From Clavelina lepadiformis (lineage: Eukaryota; Chordata; Ascidiacea; Aplousobranchia; Clavelinidae), in contig NC_135248.1 in assembly GCF_947623445.1 (NCBI RefSeq), positions 744,001-808,000 of the forward strand: a stretch of DNA of 64,000 bases. The letters are read 5' to 3'. The translations under genes were made by a program, and so were the position numbers. Within the stretch, counting starts at the first letter, position 1; every line of letters starts with the position of its first letter. Positions 35,318 through 49,100 of the stretch are shown here, piece after piece. The notes below the pieces were generated by a model. That model did not search any database. It was given only the letters and a program-made list of their open reading frames with translations, and was not told the origin of the DNA.

Positions 35318-38300
35318 ATGGGGAAGGGAAAATGTTGCAACCAGAAATGTTGTACAATCGCGCTCGTGGTTATCGGCGCCATCTTGGTCATCATCGGCGG
35401 AATCGCGGTCGTTGTCTTTGACGAAATTTTCGACCAAATCATAGTTCAGGTGAGATTTTGACAAAAACTTTAAAAACGATTTTGACAAAAATCTAAAACA
35501 AATTTATTTTTTATTTAAAAATTTCTTTGACCCGACGTTACCCGATTTGCATCGGACGACTTCTGTGTACACAACAAATGTTTAAACAATAAACATTGTG
35601 TGCTGCTTTATGACGTCACATCGACCGTTAAAGCTTGGCAGATCAGCAAAACTCAGATTTTATTTTTAGCAACTAATTAGGTGGTCCAGCAAAATGCAAA
35701 ATTATACACCCGCAGTTTCTATTGTGTGCAGTTAAAGATATTGATGTAAATTATTTATTAACGCTTGTTTACTTATTATATGCATCGATAAGAGTATGTT
35801 AAAGCATTTGTCTCCTCTTCTTCCAAAATGGGAAAGAGACAAAGTTGGAAAGAGATCTTCCACTTTCAATTGTAGCGAGAGGTGTTCACATAGAAATATT
35901 ATATCACAGGAGGGGCAAATCGAAGAAGGGAACACAATGTACGAAGCGTGGAGCGTGGTGACGTCACCAGCGTACATGAGCTATTACTTCTATAACGTCA
36001 CAAACGCGGAAGAGTTCCTGGGGCAGAAAAAAGGCAACTATGTACCCCCTGTCCTGAAAGAGCTCGGCCCTTATAGGTTCAGGTTAGCAAAGAGATTCAG
36101 TGCCACTGATAAAATTTCATACCAAGTTTCTCAAGGCCCTAGCGGTGCCGAGGTGTAGCTTTGAGTTCCTTGTGGTGTCAAGAAATAACTGATTCCTACA
36201 GCAGCAACAAAATATGGTAAAAACCAACCAAATCAATAAAAAGTTGAAACTGCAACAGAGAATACTTGAAGAAGGACAACATCGATTTCTTGGAGGGGAC
36301 TGACCCGGAACAAGTCTTCTTTCGACAAACGACCACCTACGTCTGGGACCCCGAGGGGTCGACGGGGTCACTCGACGATCAAATCACCACTTTGAACATA
36401 GTGGCGGCGGTAATTATGACGTCGTAATTTAAAATTGAGCAAATTTTAACGTGTGTTGCAATCAAGCATGTATATGGGAATGTTTTGAAACGATTGGATT
36501 TCTTTGCAGAGCTTGGTTCGAATTCTGGAATATCAACTGGAGAAGGTTGGCAGGACGCCAAGTCGTCCGATCTACAGACAAATAAACGAACTGTACAACA
36601 ACGCGGGCACCGAGCTCCTTTTCACGCACACGGCCCAAGATATATTGTTCGGCTTCTACGACCCCCTTTATACAGAAGTCGTCGAACTTTTCGCGGGGTT
36701 GAACGTCACAATTCCAGAAACTTTCGGACTTTTCTCGACCGTAAGCCCCTTCCCCACTCACATTGAATTTTCTGCTTTGTGACGTCATAAATGTTTCTAT
36801 TCGTTATAGTCCAATAATTCTGCTGGATGGTTCGACTACACGGTATACACCGGAAAGAAGAATCGACCGGATCTCATAAACGTCATCACCAGCTACAAGA
36901 GCATGACGTATGTCGCTGTATGACGTCACTATGACGTGTCTAGTTTTTGCTGTTTGACGTCTTATAACTCAAGATTCTGTCACATGCAGGAAATTAGATT
37001 ACTGGAACTCGACCGAGTGCAACATGTTGAATGGAACAGGTACGTGATGACGTAATGGTTTGATGACGTATGCAATGACGTATATAAATCAGTCAACTGC
37101 TTTACAGATGGAACGACAACTCCGCCGTTTCTGACGCCAGACCGAAAAATCTATTTCTTCGTGGATGACGTGTGCAGGTACATGTAGTATAGGAGGCGTG
37201 GTCTATACATATATATCGGTAGGTGGGTGGCCCATGACGGGAGATATGAGAAAGCTCAATACCTTGGAGAGAATGAACAAACAATTTCGAAATTTTGCCA
37301 AAGGTCTCTATATTCTGTGTTTGAGAAAGAGGAGACGATTAAAAAGATCCCCGCCTACAAGTACGTTGTGCCCCCGGAGGTTTTCCAGTGCCCCGATAAA
37401 AACCCGGATAATTTCTGCTACTGTCCTGACCCAGACGATGAACTTTGTCACCATGATGGCGGCCTTCTCATTGAAGCATGCATGGCAGGTAATTTCCCTC
37501 AATCGATACTAAATCAACTGTTTCTTTTAACAATACTCGGCGCCTATTTTTGAATTAGATAAATTTTGGGACTTTCAGTTTGTTAGTTTCATTGAGAAAC
37601 AATTGCTTTGCCACAACTTAAACAGAAAATGCATTTCAAAGTCATACTTCAGAGTCTAGTAATCGTCAGTAAAGTCTTTGCTCGTCACAGGGGCGCCGGT
37701 CCTCATCAGCTCCCCCCACTTCTTGTACGGGGATGGTTTCTACTTCAACCAAAGCAGAGGGATTTCCCCGCCTAACAAAGAGGAACACGAAGCGACGCTG
37801 TACTACGAACCCGTAAGTATATGATTTCTATGGCGCCCGTAAAATTGTGTCGCATCAAAGCGTTGTAACTTAAGGTAAATAGTGACGTCTTAAATATACT
37901 TTGTACTTCCTCAGAACACAGGGACAGCCATCCAGGCTGCGAAAAGATTGCAGATAAACATCCTCCTGATACACAACAGACATATCGAGTAAGACGAGAC
38001 TCCCGCAAGCTTATAAGCTGAAAGCCACAGACCTATTTTAACCACAATTTTCTTTCCAGTGTTCTGAGCAAGATTGAGGGTAAAATCGCGTTCCCGATTG
38101 TCTGGTTGAACGAAAGCGCGATCGTTGGCCAATCAGACGCCGACTTGTTATATGGGTGAGTAAAAACTTCACTTGTATGACGTAATAAAGAAAGGTTTTA
38201 ACTAAACCAGTCATGCGTTAAAACCTGCATTGGCTTGGTACAAACAATTGCAGGTTGATCAAGTTACATCATCATAATCTGCTAACGTAGTCAAAATTTC

Positions 38301-38855
38301 CAACATTACGTCACACTTACGTCATATTTCCGCCTCCCAGGTTGCTTGTTGTTCCGAAGGAGGTTGTTTCCATTCTTCAGATTGTCTTCTGCATCGTGGG
38401 AGCAATCATGTTCCTGGCTCCCATCTTCTACTTCCTCTTCTTCCGCTACAAGCAGAAGAAGATTGATGAAGCAAATGCTCATGCAAATGTTTATGAGGTA
38501 ATAATAGCAGTTCGTGACGTATTTAATGCGGCCATTGTTTTAAATTTAAGTTTTTCTATGACGCAAGAATATTTGAGGAAGTTAAGAATTGCTGACTCAT
38601 GTTTCTCTCATGCAGATTGACAACAAACCGCCGACCGTGACTCGCTTTAGTTCTAGCGACAACGACGTCTTCAGTCAGGAGAATAAAAATCCGCCAGGTA
38701 ACGCCCATGCTGCATTAAACAAACCCACTTAAATTATATAGACTACAGAGTATAGACGAAGTGAATTTCAATTTGTTTTAGTTTATGAAAACGGGCACGA
38801 CGCTCGATTCGTTTCGGCCGCTTCAACGTCGGAACTGATTCAGGAGAAAATGTGA
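35318..38855 (+). CDS. Class B scavenger receptor (CD36/LIMP-2 family)
   Basis: Exons: 35318-35449, 35910-36082, 36259-36409, 36510-36740, 36810-36907, 36990-37039, 37108-37177, 37304-37488, 37691-37812, 37915-37988, 38060-38155, 38341-38497, 38616-38697, 38782-38855; phases join, giving 564 residues. Membrane helices lie at residues 13-36 and about 468-492 with a large glycosylated loop between, the CD36 fold. Diagnostic stretches: YYFYNVTNAEEFL, KELGPYRFR, TECNMLNGTDGT, IPAYKYVVPPEVF and AAKRLQINI. The NMLNGTDG block is closest to LIMP-2 (SCARB2). The cytoplasmic tail is about 70 residues, much longer than in LIMP-2, and ends in SELIQEKM with no exact acidic dileucine signal. It could be a lipid receptor or a lysosomal sorting receptor. 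It lies directly downstream of a lysosomal enzyme gene. Confidence 0.92.
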
Positions 38856-38984
38856 ACAAACTCCTAGAAACTGCTACGAACAATAATATACGGGAACACC
38901 ATCTGCAACCACATCTATTCAACACGTGTCATGCAGCCACCGTGCCACCCCCTTTTTGTCGCTTTGTACAAATTTTGACGCGAA

Positions 38985-38990
38985 AATAAA
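38985..38990 (+). other. Polyadenylation signal of the scavenger receptor gene
   Basis: AATAAA 130 bp after the stop codon, followed by a T/G-rich stretch, fits a 3' end signal. Confidence 0.6.
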
Positions 38991-41900
38991 GATTTTGTAT
39001 ATTCGATGACGTTGTTGTTGGCGAGATTCCAGTTCTGGCGATTCCAAAGTTAACAAAGTGATAAATATGACGTCAATCTATGCGCATGAAATTCCAGCCC
39101 AGTTTCACCGTCGTATAGTTAAAGCCATTGACACAAACTGTCCTTTATAAAATGGATTGTGGCTTCCGGATATTTAAACTACGAAGCAACTTATGTGGTC
39201 ATAATCAATCCAAGTTGAGTTGAATATCGCCAACCGGGCAACATTATTATCACAAAAATCGTTTACAGACGCTTATTCCAAAGCACAGGCGAAATTTTCA
39301 TTGATTTCAGGTTACGGCCTTGAAACCAACGTTGGTTCAAAATCGATAAATCGCTTGACATTGCAACTGGCTGTTCACTGTTAGACCCAGAATCTTCATG
39401 GATCTGTTGTTTTTTCAAACCGTCTCAAACTAAGTTTGGCCAAACAGTATATTTCAACTATCGCGACAAATAATTAATCTAGAAAATTACCAGCGGTTTA
39501 TCAGCTGCTGTTTAAGTAAGACTCCACCTGCTCAGAGATGCATCAAACGTGACGATCTCGCCACCATGTGGGGAAGAGTTCAAAAGACACCGGCAAAGTT
39601 TCACAAAAATTGAAAGAATGCAAAATAATTTCACTTTTTTGTGCAGTTCGGAAAATTCTTTTTATCAAAAGCGAAAGTAAATTTTGAGAACTTTTGGTTC
39701 AAGAGAACGCATTTAACACAGAGCAGAAATTTTAGCAAAAATCCCTTAAAAACAAATAAAATACACATCTAAAATTTCATAGACTCAAAGTATAAAACCT
39801 ACCTTCATACAAATCCAGTTGTAACTTTGCCTTTCAATAACTACGCCCTGGGCAATACACAGAAGCCGAAATATAAGAACTTACATATTCGTTGTAAGGG
39901 GTCGGCTTTCGGCATCAGCAGAACTTTTTACAATTCAACTTCTTACACTTGAGTTACATTTACAATTTATTAGCGGGTTTATTTAGTTATAAAATATTGC
40001 TCTTTGGTATTAGATGACGTTATTTTTCACAATAAAGCATCGCCATCATCATCACAGCAGCTTATCATTCTATTTCTTGCACCAATGTCCTGTATTATGA
40101 CCGCATAACGACGCATGTGCGTCATAATGGCAAGTCGTGATGCATAGCAAGCAGTAGGTTAGTGAAGCGATTGATTTGAGTATAATAGCGTTTCGTTTAT
40201 ATTAAGGTAACATATTATTCCAAGGTCATATTCTATTGAAATAAATTGATTATTTCATTAATTAACAAACATTGTTCTTGATATAGGCTCTGGTATTCTG
40301 CATTTACATTCCTAGAAACTCTGGTAATCTCTAGTTTTACAAAGTCTATATCGCTGCATCACGAAACTAAGGCAACTGGGATCACAGCAAACGCACCTTC
40401 TTACTAAGACGCACCTTCGGTCTTTAAACTCGCTAATTCCACAAAAATCACTCCTTCGGGCAAGACACGCTTTTAACTGGCTGCTGGTTTTAGCAACACA
40501 CAGAGTGAACAATTGCATTGTTACGTAATAAAAGCTTATTGTCCGACATGGTGAGATGGAAGAGTCACCTGATATACTTAGGTACTGTACAGTAGTTTAA
40601 GGAGCTTAACGGATCGTCACATTTTACAGAAACGCAACACATTCTAAGAATCAAAACTCATGTAGTTATAATGGCGTTCACGCATGCCTGTATGGAATCA
40701 CACAGCACACTCATACAAACGCAAATTTGTGCCAAATTAAAATGAAACCGCGCATGCGTGTAGCGTTGGTATGACAACCGCATACGCGTCACCCTTAACT
40801 CTGAACACAAGCAGCTGATAAACAAGAAATTTTTGACCAGCTACACAATACTTATGACGTCATACTGAGCCAGGTGTTCCACGAATAAATGGTGCAATTG
40901 GTTGTTTTACGCGGCGCCTTATTTCAGGCAAAGCAACCGCTGGCCATGTTTCAATAATATCAGTCAATGAGATTACATCGTAGCGTCAACAAATTAACCT
41001 ACATACGTATAATCCAAGCTTTTAAATTACAGTAAAAGCCTTTATCGATTTACGTCAATTTACGTAAATCTTCTCTTTCATTTAAACTGCGTCATAATTA
41101 TTTTCGCGCGACTTAATTACTTTGCTGAGCTTTGGGTAAATATTACGATCTCCCAAAAAAGTCACAAGCGCGAGTAACAAAACTGGGAAAGTCCCTAATT
41201 ACGTTCCTTGATCGCTTCAAACTTCATGACGCAAACTTTTTTAACGAGACCATTCGCACAGCGATTGTTTCAGAATTGGACCGAAACTGTCGATTTCCAG
41301 CAGACAAATAGTGTCGGCTGTGGTTGGATGTGAGCTCAGTTTCAAAGAGACAAGCTTTTTGTTTCCACTTCCAGTAAAATTTAATGAGCGTTGAATCATG
41401 TTGACGTCATTCTTTTGATAAACGTCATTGCTGCCTGTCACGCCTCACTGGTCAGGGCAGCAGGTGCTAGAATAAAAATCTAACGACTTATTTATATCAG
41501 ACCACACTGCGTTACATGCCTCTGGTTGCCATGGTATTACACAAGCTATTGTTTTATCAACAAACTACGAAAAACAAAGCGACAGGATATCCGACCGCGC
41601 TTGAAACAAATTCAAGTGACCATATTGTTTGTAAATACGGGGCTGTGCTAATATTGTTAAAGCTATACATAGCGAGTTTATTTTTAAAGCCAAGATATAA
41701 GCAAATAAACCGAGTTCTTCTGGTAAATAAAGTCAACAAATCATTTTTGATGCGCCATATGCACAAATTTTGCAGGTCATGTTTCAACAAAACATCAACA
41801 TATGGTTTACGGCAGCTATTATGACGACGTAATTGTTAATTCGAGTGAAAAAATGTCACAAGTGATTGTGCAGATGACATGGACATTGGTTGTGTCGCGT

Positions 41901-43191
41901 ATTCGATACAAAGTTGTTTTGATCAACTCGCTGTATCGCGTGTATCATTCTAGTACAGCTGGTCAGGCGTAACACTCCTAACTTGTCAGCCTAAGAGTTT
42001 GGAGAAAGCCCCTTCGCCACAAGACACGTGCTAAGCTCGATGACGACGCGCGTGTGTTTACCAAAGTCTAGTTTGGATTAGAGTCTTAGACAGAAGAACT
42101 ACTACAGCGGAAAGAGCGCGATTTTACGCTACGAGTCGAGGAAAAGATACAGGGCCTATCTCAAAGTTAGCTTTAGGCGTAGAAGCCGGTCTTAGCGAAC
42201 TTCAGACCCTCTTGCGTTCGAGGCATTTAGCCAGGATAATTGAACGAGGCACTCTAGCAATGGGACATCGTTGGCTCAGCACGTCGCCGCCATCTACGTT
42301 TTCCTTCTGCCACTGTTCTTTGTGTCTTTGGCCACGGTTTTTCTCTTCATTGATACGAGCGATAAAGCGCTTCGCTATTTCCCAGATGGTGAACTGGCCG
42401 CTATTATAAGGAGGGTTCTCGAATCTTTGCTCAGACAGTTTATGAAAGCCAGGATTGCGGAAGAAGAATGCACCTGTATACAGTATATTTTAGAGCTTGG
42501 ACAATTTTTAAACTGTGTCAAATAGTTTAGGTGTTGAAGCAACTTGCACAAGTTATCTGGTGCATCGTTTTGTAATAATAGGTGATTACTGTGCTTGGTT
42601 TGTGCTTCAAAATAACAAGAAACAATCGCATTTAGCCGTTGCAAGTTTTGAATTCTGCCGCCAATTTTCTTTGAAAAACTAAGAAACTGGGAAAATTGCT
42701 GAAAAGTAAGTAGCCTATGAATGTATTATGATGACACAATCAACAATAGAGCATTATCTTATGCAAAGTTCTACCAAATTATTATGGAAATGAACATGGT
42801 GCATTTGCATACGTTGTGCTGCTGAATACAATATGGATATTAGGTTAAAACTGATGCTTCGAGGTCAGATTGATTGATAGTTTCATTCTATCTTTAACCA
42901 CCACAAGGCACCATCACCATATTTCCTGGCTTAGGCGAATCACCGATTTATTACATGAAGCTTCCTGGAGGGTATAATAAAGCCGGTGTTATCTTACAAA
43001 ATTCCCTTAACCTCACTATAGCTCCCATAATGCCCAATGATGAATGCGCTATGTACTCATATATCGGTTATACAGGTTCACAACAGTTAAGGCGACTCAT
43101 TCTTTGAAAATGTATTTCTTCCTACACTGGCCTGTACGTTTAATCGTCGTGCAATTATCTTTAAAATATTTGAGAATGAGAAGCTTTAAAA
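38991..43191. other. Intergenic region upstream of the CELF-like gene
   Basis: No exon is recognised in 4.2 kb. It contains TGACGTCA octamers at about 39067, 40855 and 41402, a GCGCATGCGTG word near 40750, and an 84-codon frame at 42271-42525 with a hydrophobic N-terminal stretch that matches no known family. Non-coding first exons of the CELF gene may lie here. Confidence 0.4.
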
Positions 43192-46100
43192 ATGAACTTC
43201 ATAATTCGCAGCATGTCGATGGCGGTGCATGGAGCGACCCAAGTTCTACAGCACACCTTGCAACCAGTTATCACAAACCAAGTTCCTGTGATGGCCCATC
43301 ACTACTCCATGGATACAAGCTTGTCAATCAACTCCTACCGTCAGTATCTTGATATTGAAAACGCGGAGTATTGCGCTTAAAATAGTCGCTGTTTGATTGT
43401 AAGAACGTTGTAAGGTTAACAGAGTTGCTTGGATGCATGCCAGGCTTACTCGAGGAAGATGTGGCGCCCCTCAGTTGATTTTCTGTTTGTGTTTTTACCA
43501 CAGACCATGCTCCGAACCAACTAACCAACGTCTACCCCTCTCACTGTAGCGCAGGTGGAAATATGACGAGTTTCGCAAGACCGACTTCATTAGGTAACAC
43601 CTGTAGTATGTTTGTTGTCAGGTATTTAGTTGTGCGTTGGATTGTTCGCCGCTAGAAATTGTGCGCTGGCTTTAACGCAGCTTTCATCCAGATGCTGTTT
43701 GCAAGGATGATGACGCAATCAAGCTATTTATCGGACAAGTTCCCAAAACTTGGGAGGAAAAAGAACTCCGCCAATTGTTTTTACCCTTCGGAGAAATCTA
43801 CGAACTTTCCGTGCTCAGGGACAAATACACGGGAATGCACAAAGGTGAGGAAGATATCTCGCGCCCTGCATCTATCAGCCGCTGTCCTATGTCGCCTTGT
43901 TTCCTGTTGAAGTTATACTAAAGCGCGATTTTAGACCAAAATCAAAGCAATCGCGGTCAGACGCGGTCGTTAAAACTTAAGCAGAAGGTCCAGAGTTTAT
44001 TGTGCACGAAACAGTAACGAACGTCCGCGTCTTTTTTCCATTTGGCAGTAAAAGTTTTATTTTTTTTTGTGTCGGATGTTGCAGGGTTGAAACGAGGACA
44101 ACTTCGCGAGGCCGTTTTGTTGACCTGGTCTTTGATAATCTCGTAGAACCTTGTTAAATGACTTGTCTTAATGGACGCGTCTCCATTAAAAAGCTGGCTG
44201 TTAGATTCGTGGTTGATGGTTACCTGAAACGCGCGATGTGTCCATGGAAGCCAATGATTCGACCAATCACATCCTGCCATGTAATTAATTCTCTGACGAC
44301 AGCTCCCTCCGCCCAATGCGAATTTATCATTCCGTGTTTTCGCCAACCGTTGCCTCATTAACGCTTGCATTAACATTCGCGTCAACCTTTGTGACGTCAC
44401 ACCGATCAATAGTCGTTCGTGATTGGTTGGTTTTCATTTGGCATCGATCGAACCTTGGTTCGGCGAACATATGGCCCTGATCATATTTTGCTGTCGGTGA
44501 AGAAATCGACATTTTTCCATCTTAGTTCCAATCCATCTTTTTATCCTTTCTATTTCCAGCCGATTATTTGCGTCAAAACACCGCTTCCGTCTATTATACA
44601 AATCATCTTCGCATCGCGTTGACGTCGATATATTGTCAACAGAATGATTCTTAAAATAATTTATGGAAATTTTTGCCCATTGAAGCCGGTACAGGGCCGG
44701 AGACAAGACTCAGTTCTTTCAGTCGCGATTCTCGTCAAATTACGAACCCTGTTTGGTGCTTACGTTTTCGTAGAAAATTCTAGAACTACCCGCAGTGGAG
44801 CCGCATATGCCGACCTTCACTCGAGCGACATATGGCAAGAGTGACGTTTCCACGTTCGTCATAATTTAGCCGCCTGTTCGTTAATATTAATGCTTATTAT
44901 TACGTAGAAAACGTCGCACAATGTATTCTGTGGTTCGGGTTGTCTGAAGCGCGATCCAAGCTTCTCGCGTCGTTAGTGATTCATAATGGCAGCGCTTTCA
45001 GCGGTTGGGACGCTTTATTGAGTTTATTGTGACGTCACACTGTGTTTATGGTCCATTTTGATCAGTGGTTGGTCTTTGGCGATGAATAATTGATAAAAGT
45101 TTCGACCTCGCGGCCTTCTTCAAATCTCACCTCCTTTGAATTATTTATGACGTCACTATGTCTTGTAGAACCGTCACAAGTGGTCGGATAGTTGCTTTCT
45201 TTACGAGTCAATACCTCCTCCGAAATTTTTGCGCAAGAAACTGTGAACAGTGTTGACTGGATGGAGCTGCGTCGTTGTCAATCGTCACTTCTGATTAAAA
45301 GCCGAAATCTGACGTCATACTCACTTTCTTCTTGCAATGTTTCAAAAATATTGCGATAATTTCGCACAAAATTTCCAATCGCTCCTCAAATTGCATATTT
45401 TTAAGTAGGAAACGGTCACATGACGATGCGGTTGTGGTTAGGAGGTCACGTGATTCCTTAATCAGGATAATTCCAAGTCATCAGGTGATTGGCCGAGCTA
45501 ATGGTTTGCTGCAGGGCCGCTTAATCGAATCGAACCCATCTAGAAATTACTTCATCTCGACTTCATTTGGAAATTTGTTCGACAGATGTTACTAATCGAT
45601 TTTCAACGCTTCTATTTGTGGAAACAATGTCACGTGAACGATATGTTCATAATACAACTCTTGTGACGTCATTATGCATCGAATATTGCCTAAAAGATCA
45701 ATGGACCAACCGACTGTCTTTTACACATCAGCATGTTGTCATTATATAGGAGCACTTGACCTTGCTTGAACCCTTGGTTCATTTGAGTTCACTGATCGAA
45801 TAATCAATGTTTGTGACGTCATAAAAAGCAAGGTCGAACGAGGTCGCCTTGTAATAAGCTTGCTGCAGATATCGATATTTTGGTCTCATTATTCCATTAT
45901 TCCATCTTTGCAGGTTGCGCTTTCCTCACATTCTCAACGAAGATTTCCGCCTACAACGCACAGAATGCTCTCCATGAGAGGAAGACTCTACCGGGGGTAA
46001 GTTTTCTAGAAAATTGTAGCCACTGAAATCTAGCTGATAGCAAACCTCTTCGTATCTAAGTTTTTCGTTGTTTTTCATCCACATTTACAAAGATTTCCTT

Positions 46101-49100
46101 AGTCGCATGTTTTAGTTGCGGTTGTTTTTATGTTGACACCCTGAGAGTAGCTGTCGTACTTAGATGCGGCAGTTTTTAAGCTTTTTAGTTAAACTGAGTG
46201 AAACTGTGGTAGCTTGGTCACTTCTGGAAACGACCAAAATACACTGAACGTGTCGTCACGATCTGGAAAGCAAAGTGGTTTACCATATTTACCAGGACTA
46301 GATTGCGTGTGGAGGGTTAAAGAAACGTTCGAAACCGGGAGAAGCGGCCTCACGATTTAGGTGGCCTCGTGGCCTCCAATAAGGCAGTCGCTCCGTGCAG
46401 AGTTGTAATCACTCTTTGTTTCCACCTAGCGGGAGAATGTCGCGCGAATGTTTTCCGCTTACATCGGCGCTAGAGAAGTTTTTTCAACCTAGGTTGTGAT
46501 AAAATGGAAATGATGATTTAAAATCCCTGAAGCTTTAACAAATTTTATCCGCTATTATTAACTTGCCACTGCGTTATTGCGTCAGAAATAGGATTTATAA
46601 CGTATGAGTTATTGGACGTAAAATTGTGTTATGACGATGAGCTTAAAATTTGAAGCAGTAGATTGCAGAAAGCATTTGCGGTTTGTTATACGAGGTGTAA
46701 CCCGCAGAAGTGAGCAGCGAAGTTTAGGCTTAAACTTAGGCCGGCTAGCCTACTTTGTGCTGTTATGACGACATGGGAACGAGTGACTAACTCTTCAATG
46801 CTTTAGTGCGGATGGGTTTCATCTTAGAGGCGTGTCATCAGCAGTTTTTGCCGCATAAGCCTTGAAAGAAGACGAAAGCACTAAATAATTGAAGAAATTT
46901 TTCCTTAGCTGACAAGCAAAAAGCACTTTGCGATCTCCTCAACACAGCCAGCCACAGATATCGATCCGGGCATCAATATTTGATCGGTCGGCATCTGCGA
47001 TCTGTGCCTGGCGTTATCACATAGGCCTGAGTTTGACGGAGTAAGCTGTGTGGTGCTGAGTTCAGTTGGAAGTTTCGACTTCGGTCAGTCAGTGGGTCAG
47101 TTTAACTCACCAGAGAGCGCAGATAATTTGTGAAAATTATTTTAAACTTTTTTATTCAGCTTCGGGAGTTTGGATTAGTTTGAAAAGTTTAGTTTTTTAT
47201 AACCTGGCAACTTGTAAAATCTTCAATGGTCTCTTTCCTCAAACCGGTGTCTGTTGAGGTAATAAACACGCCACTGTGACGTAAAACTATCCTAACATCA
47301 GTTATTGAAAGTTAAAAAAGTTACTCAAAGATTTTCTGGAAATCTTCGCCGGGAAAGTTTTTGTAGGTTGTGATTTTTCGCGCTAATTTCTCGTAGTTTC
47401 TTGATGCCCAAGTCTGCGTTTATAACTCATCAGCTTTGTGGCGTATTAATGTCTGCATTGTTACTTAACAGATGAGCCATCCACTGCAAGTGAAACCCGC
47501 CGATGCAGTCAGCAAAGGAGGTAAGCGTGAGGTCATAATCCTATTATGTCGTCACAAGATAATTCTAAAATGGATTCGGGTATTTTTTGTAATTTTAGGC
47601 ATTTTTATGAATTGTATTTCCACAAAGAGTTTAGGTTATCTATTACGCAATAGTGGTGCAAAGTTACGTCACATTACTGCTTTGTAATTCTGGCGCAGAT
47701 AAGCATATGGCGTTTCATGCATTATTTATTTCAAATTAGCCGCTATCTTATTTGGTCGCCATGGAAACGAACTGTGCCGTAATCCTTAATAACCAATAGG
47801 CGTCGCGGATAACTTGTATTTCGGGAGAATTTAATTTTTGACAAAGCGATTGGATCGCATGTGATTGTGATGTCATATAACCGTAAATTTTCTCTAGAAG
47901 ACCGGAAGTTGTTTGTGGGGATGTTGGGGAAGAGACAGACGGAAGATGACGTCAGAGTGCTGTTCGAGCCATGCGGTACGATAGAAGAGTGCACGATACT
48001 AAGGTGGGTCCACACATGAGGGCAATAGAGGGTTAGTCACCGTTTGAAAGTCGTCTGAGCTCTTTTTATTCCAGAACCCCGGAAGGTCAAAGCAAAGGCT
48101 GCGCTTTTGTTAAAATGGCAAGCCACCAGGAGGCGCAATCTGCCATGGACGCGTTGCACGCGAGCCAAACAATGCCGGTATTGTGACGTGATAGGCACTT
48201 TAATTACTCTGACAAGTTTAATTAGACCGACGCAATCCCAATTACCTTATAGCTAGTTACTTTATGACGTCATAAAGCATTGATATACTCACAGGGAGCG
48301 TCATCGAGTTTAGTTGTAAAGTTCGCCGACAACGACCGAGAACGCGCGATGCGTCGAATGCAGCATGTCGCCCAGACCTATGGGATGGTCAGTCCGGTCA
48401 CACCTGTCCCTTTTCAAGTAGGAACTTACGGTGTACCCTACGCGCAGGTACTATTGTTGCGTCATAAATGAAATATGTTCGTGCTGTTCTTGTGTCTGAA
48501 GTTCGCCAATTCCTTCGCAACTGAGTTTCATTGAGGTCACGATTTACTTTTGTGCGTTTGCTTGCAGAGTGTTGTTCCTGCTGCTGGATGGAGCTCCCTG
48601 GCGCCGCCGCAACATGCAACCATCAGTGGCCTGGCACCGGCTGGCGCTGTAATGCCGTCACCGGCAGGCAAGTCACGCCGCTTGATGTCTAATTTTCACA
48701 TCAACATGTGTGAGGTTAAGTGCAAAAGTTTTAACTCAGTTTCTGCTCCTTGCAGCCGTCTTGCCCGCTGGACTGACCACTCAACACATGGCGTCGATCC
48801 CTGGCTTGTCCAGCACGCCACAGAGCCCGGTGGCTTCATTGGCTCCTTTCAGTTTGGTCCCACCTGCTTCGTCGGGGGCGGGGAGTTCCCCAGAAGCTGT
48901 GTTTACGACCCAAGCTTACCCGGGAGGTCACGTGCCCCCGAGTGCAACCCCGGGGGCAGGAGAGGGCGTGGTTATGTGTAAGTGGTCAGATTTTTACTTT
49001 TAGACTTTTCACCCCCCGATCGATGGCTGCCGTAAGCGATCGGCTTCTCTGTCGCTGCAGGTGCTTCGAATGAATCTTGTTTCATAATTCGTGTCGTTGA

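Noticed and set aside
25930..38855. Mannosidase and scavenger receptor as one operon
   Set aside because: The intergenic distance is 1.1 kb and the first gene has its own AATAAA; tunicate operons usually have very short spacers.
43957..44409. 150-codon minus-strand frame
   Set aside because: It lies in a long CELF intron, has no family features and no supporting signals.
48550..48981. 143-codon plus-strand frame
   Set aside because: It reads through CELF exons in the wrong frame and through an intron; the true frame gives CELF linker sequence with joined phases.
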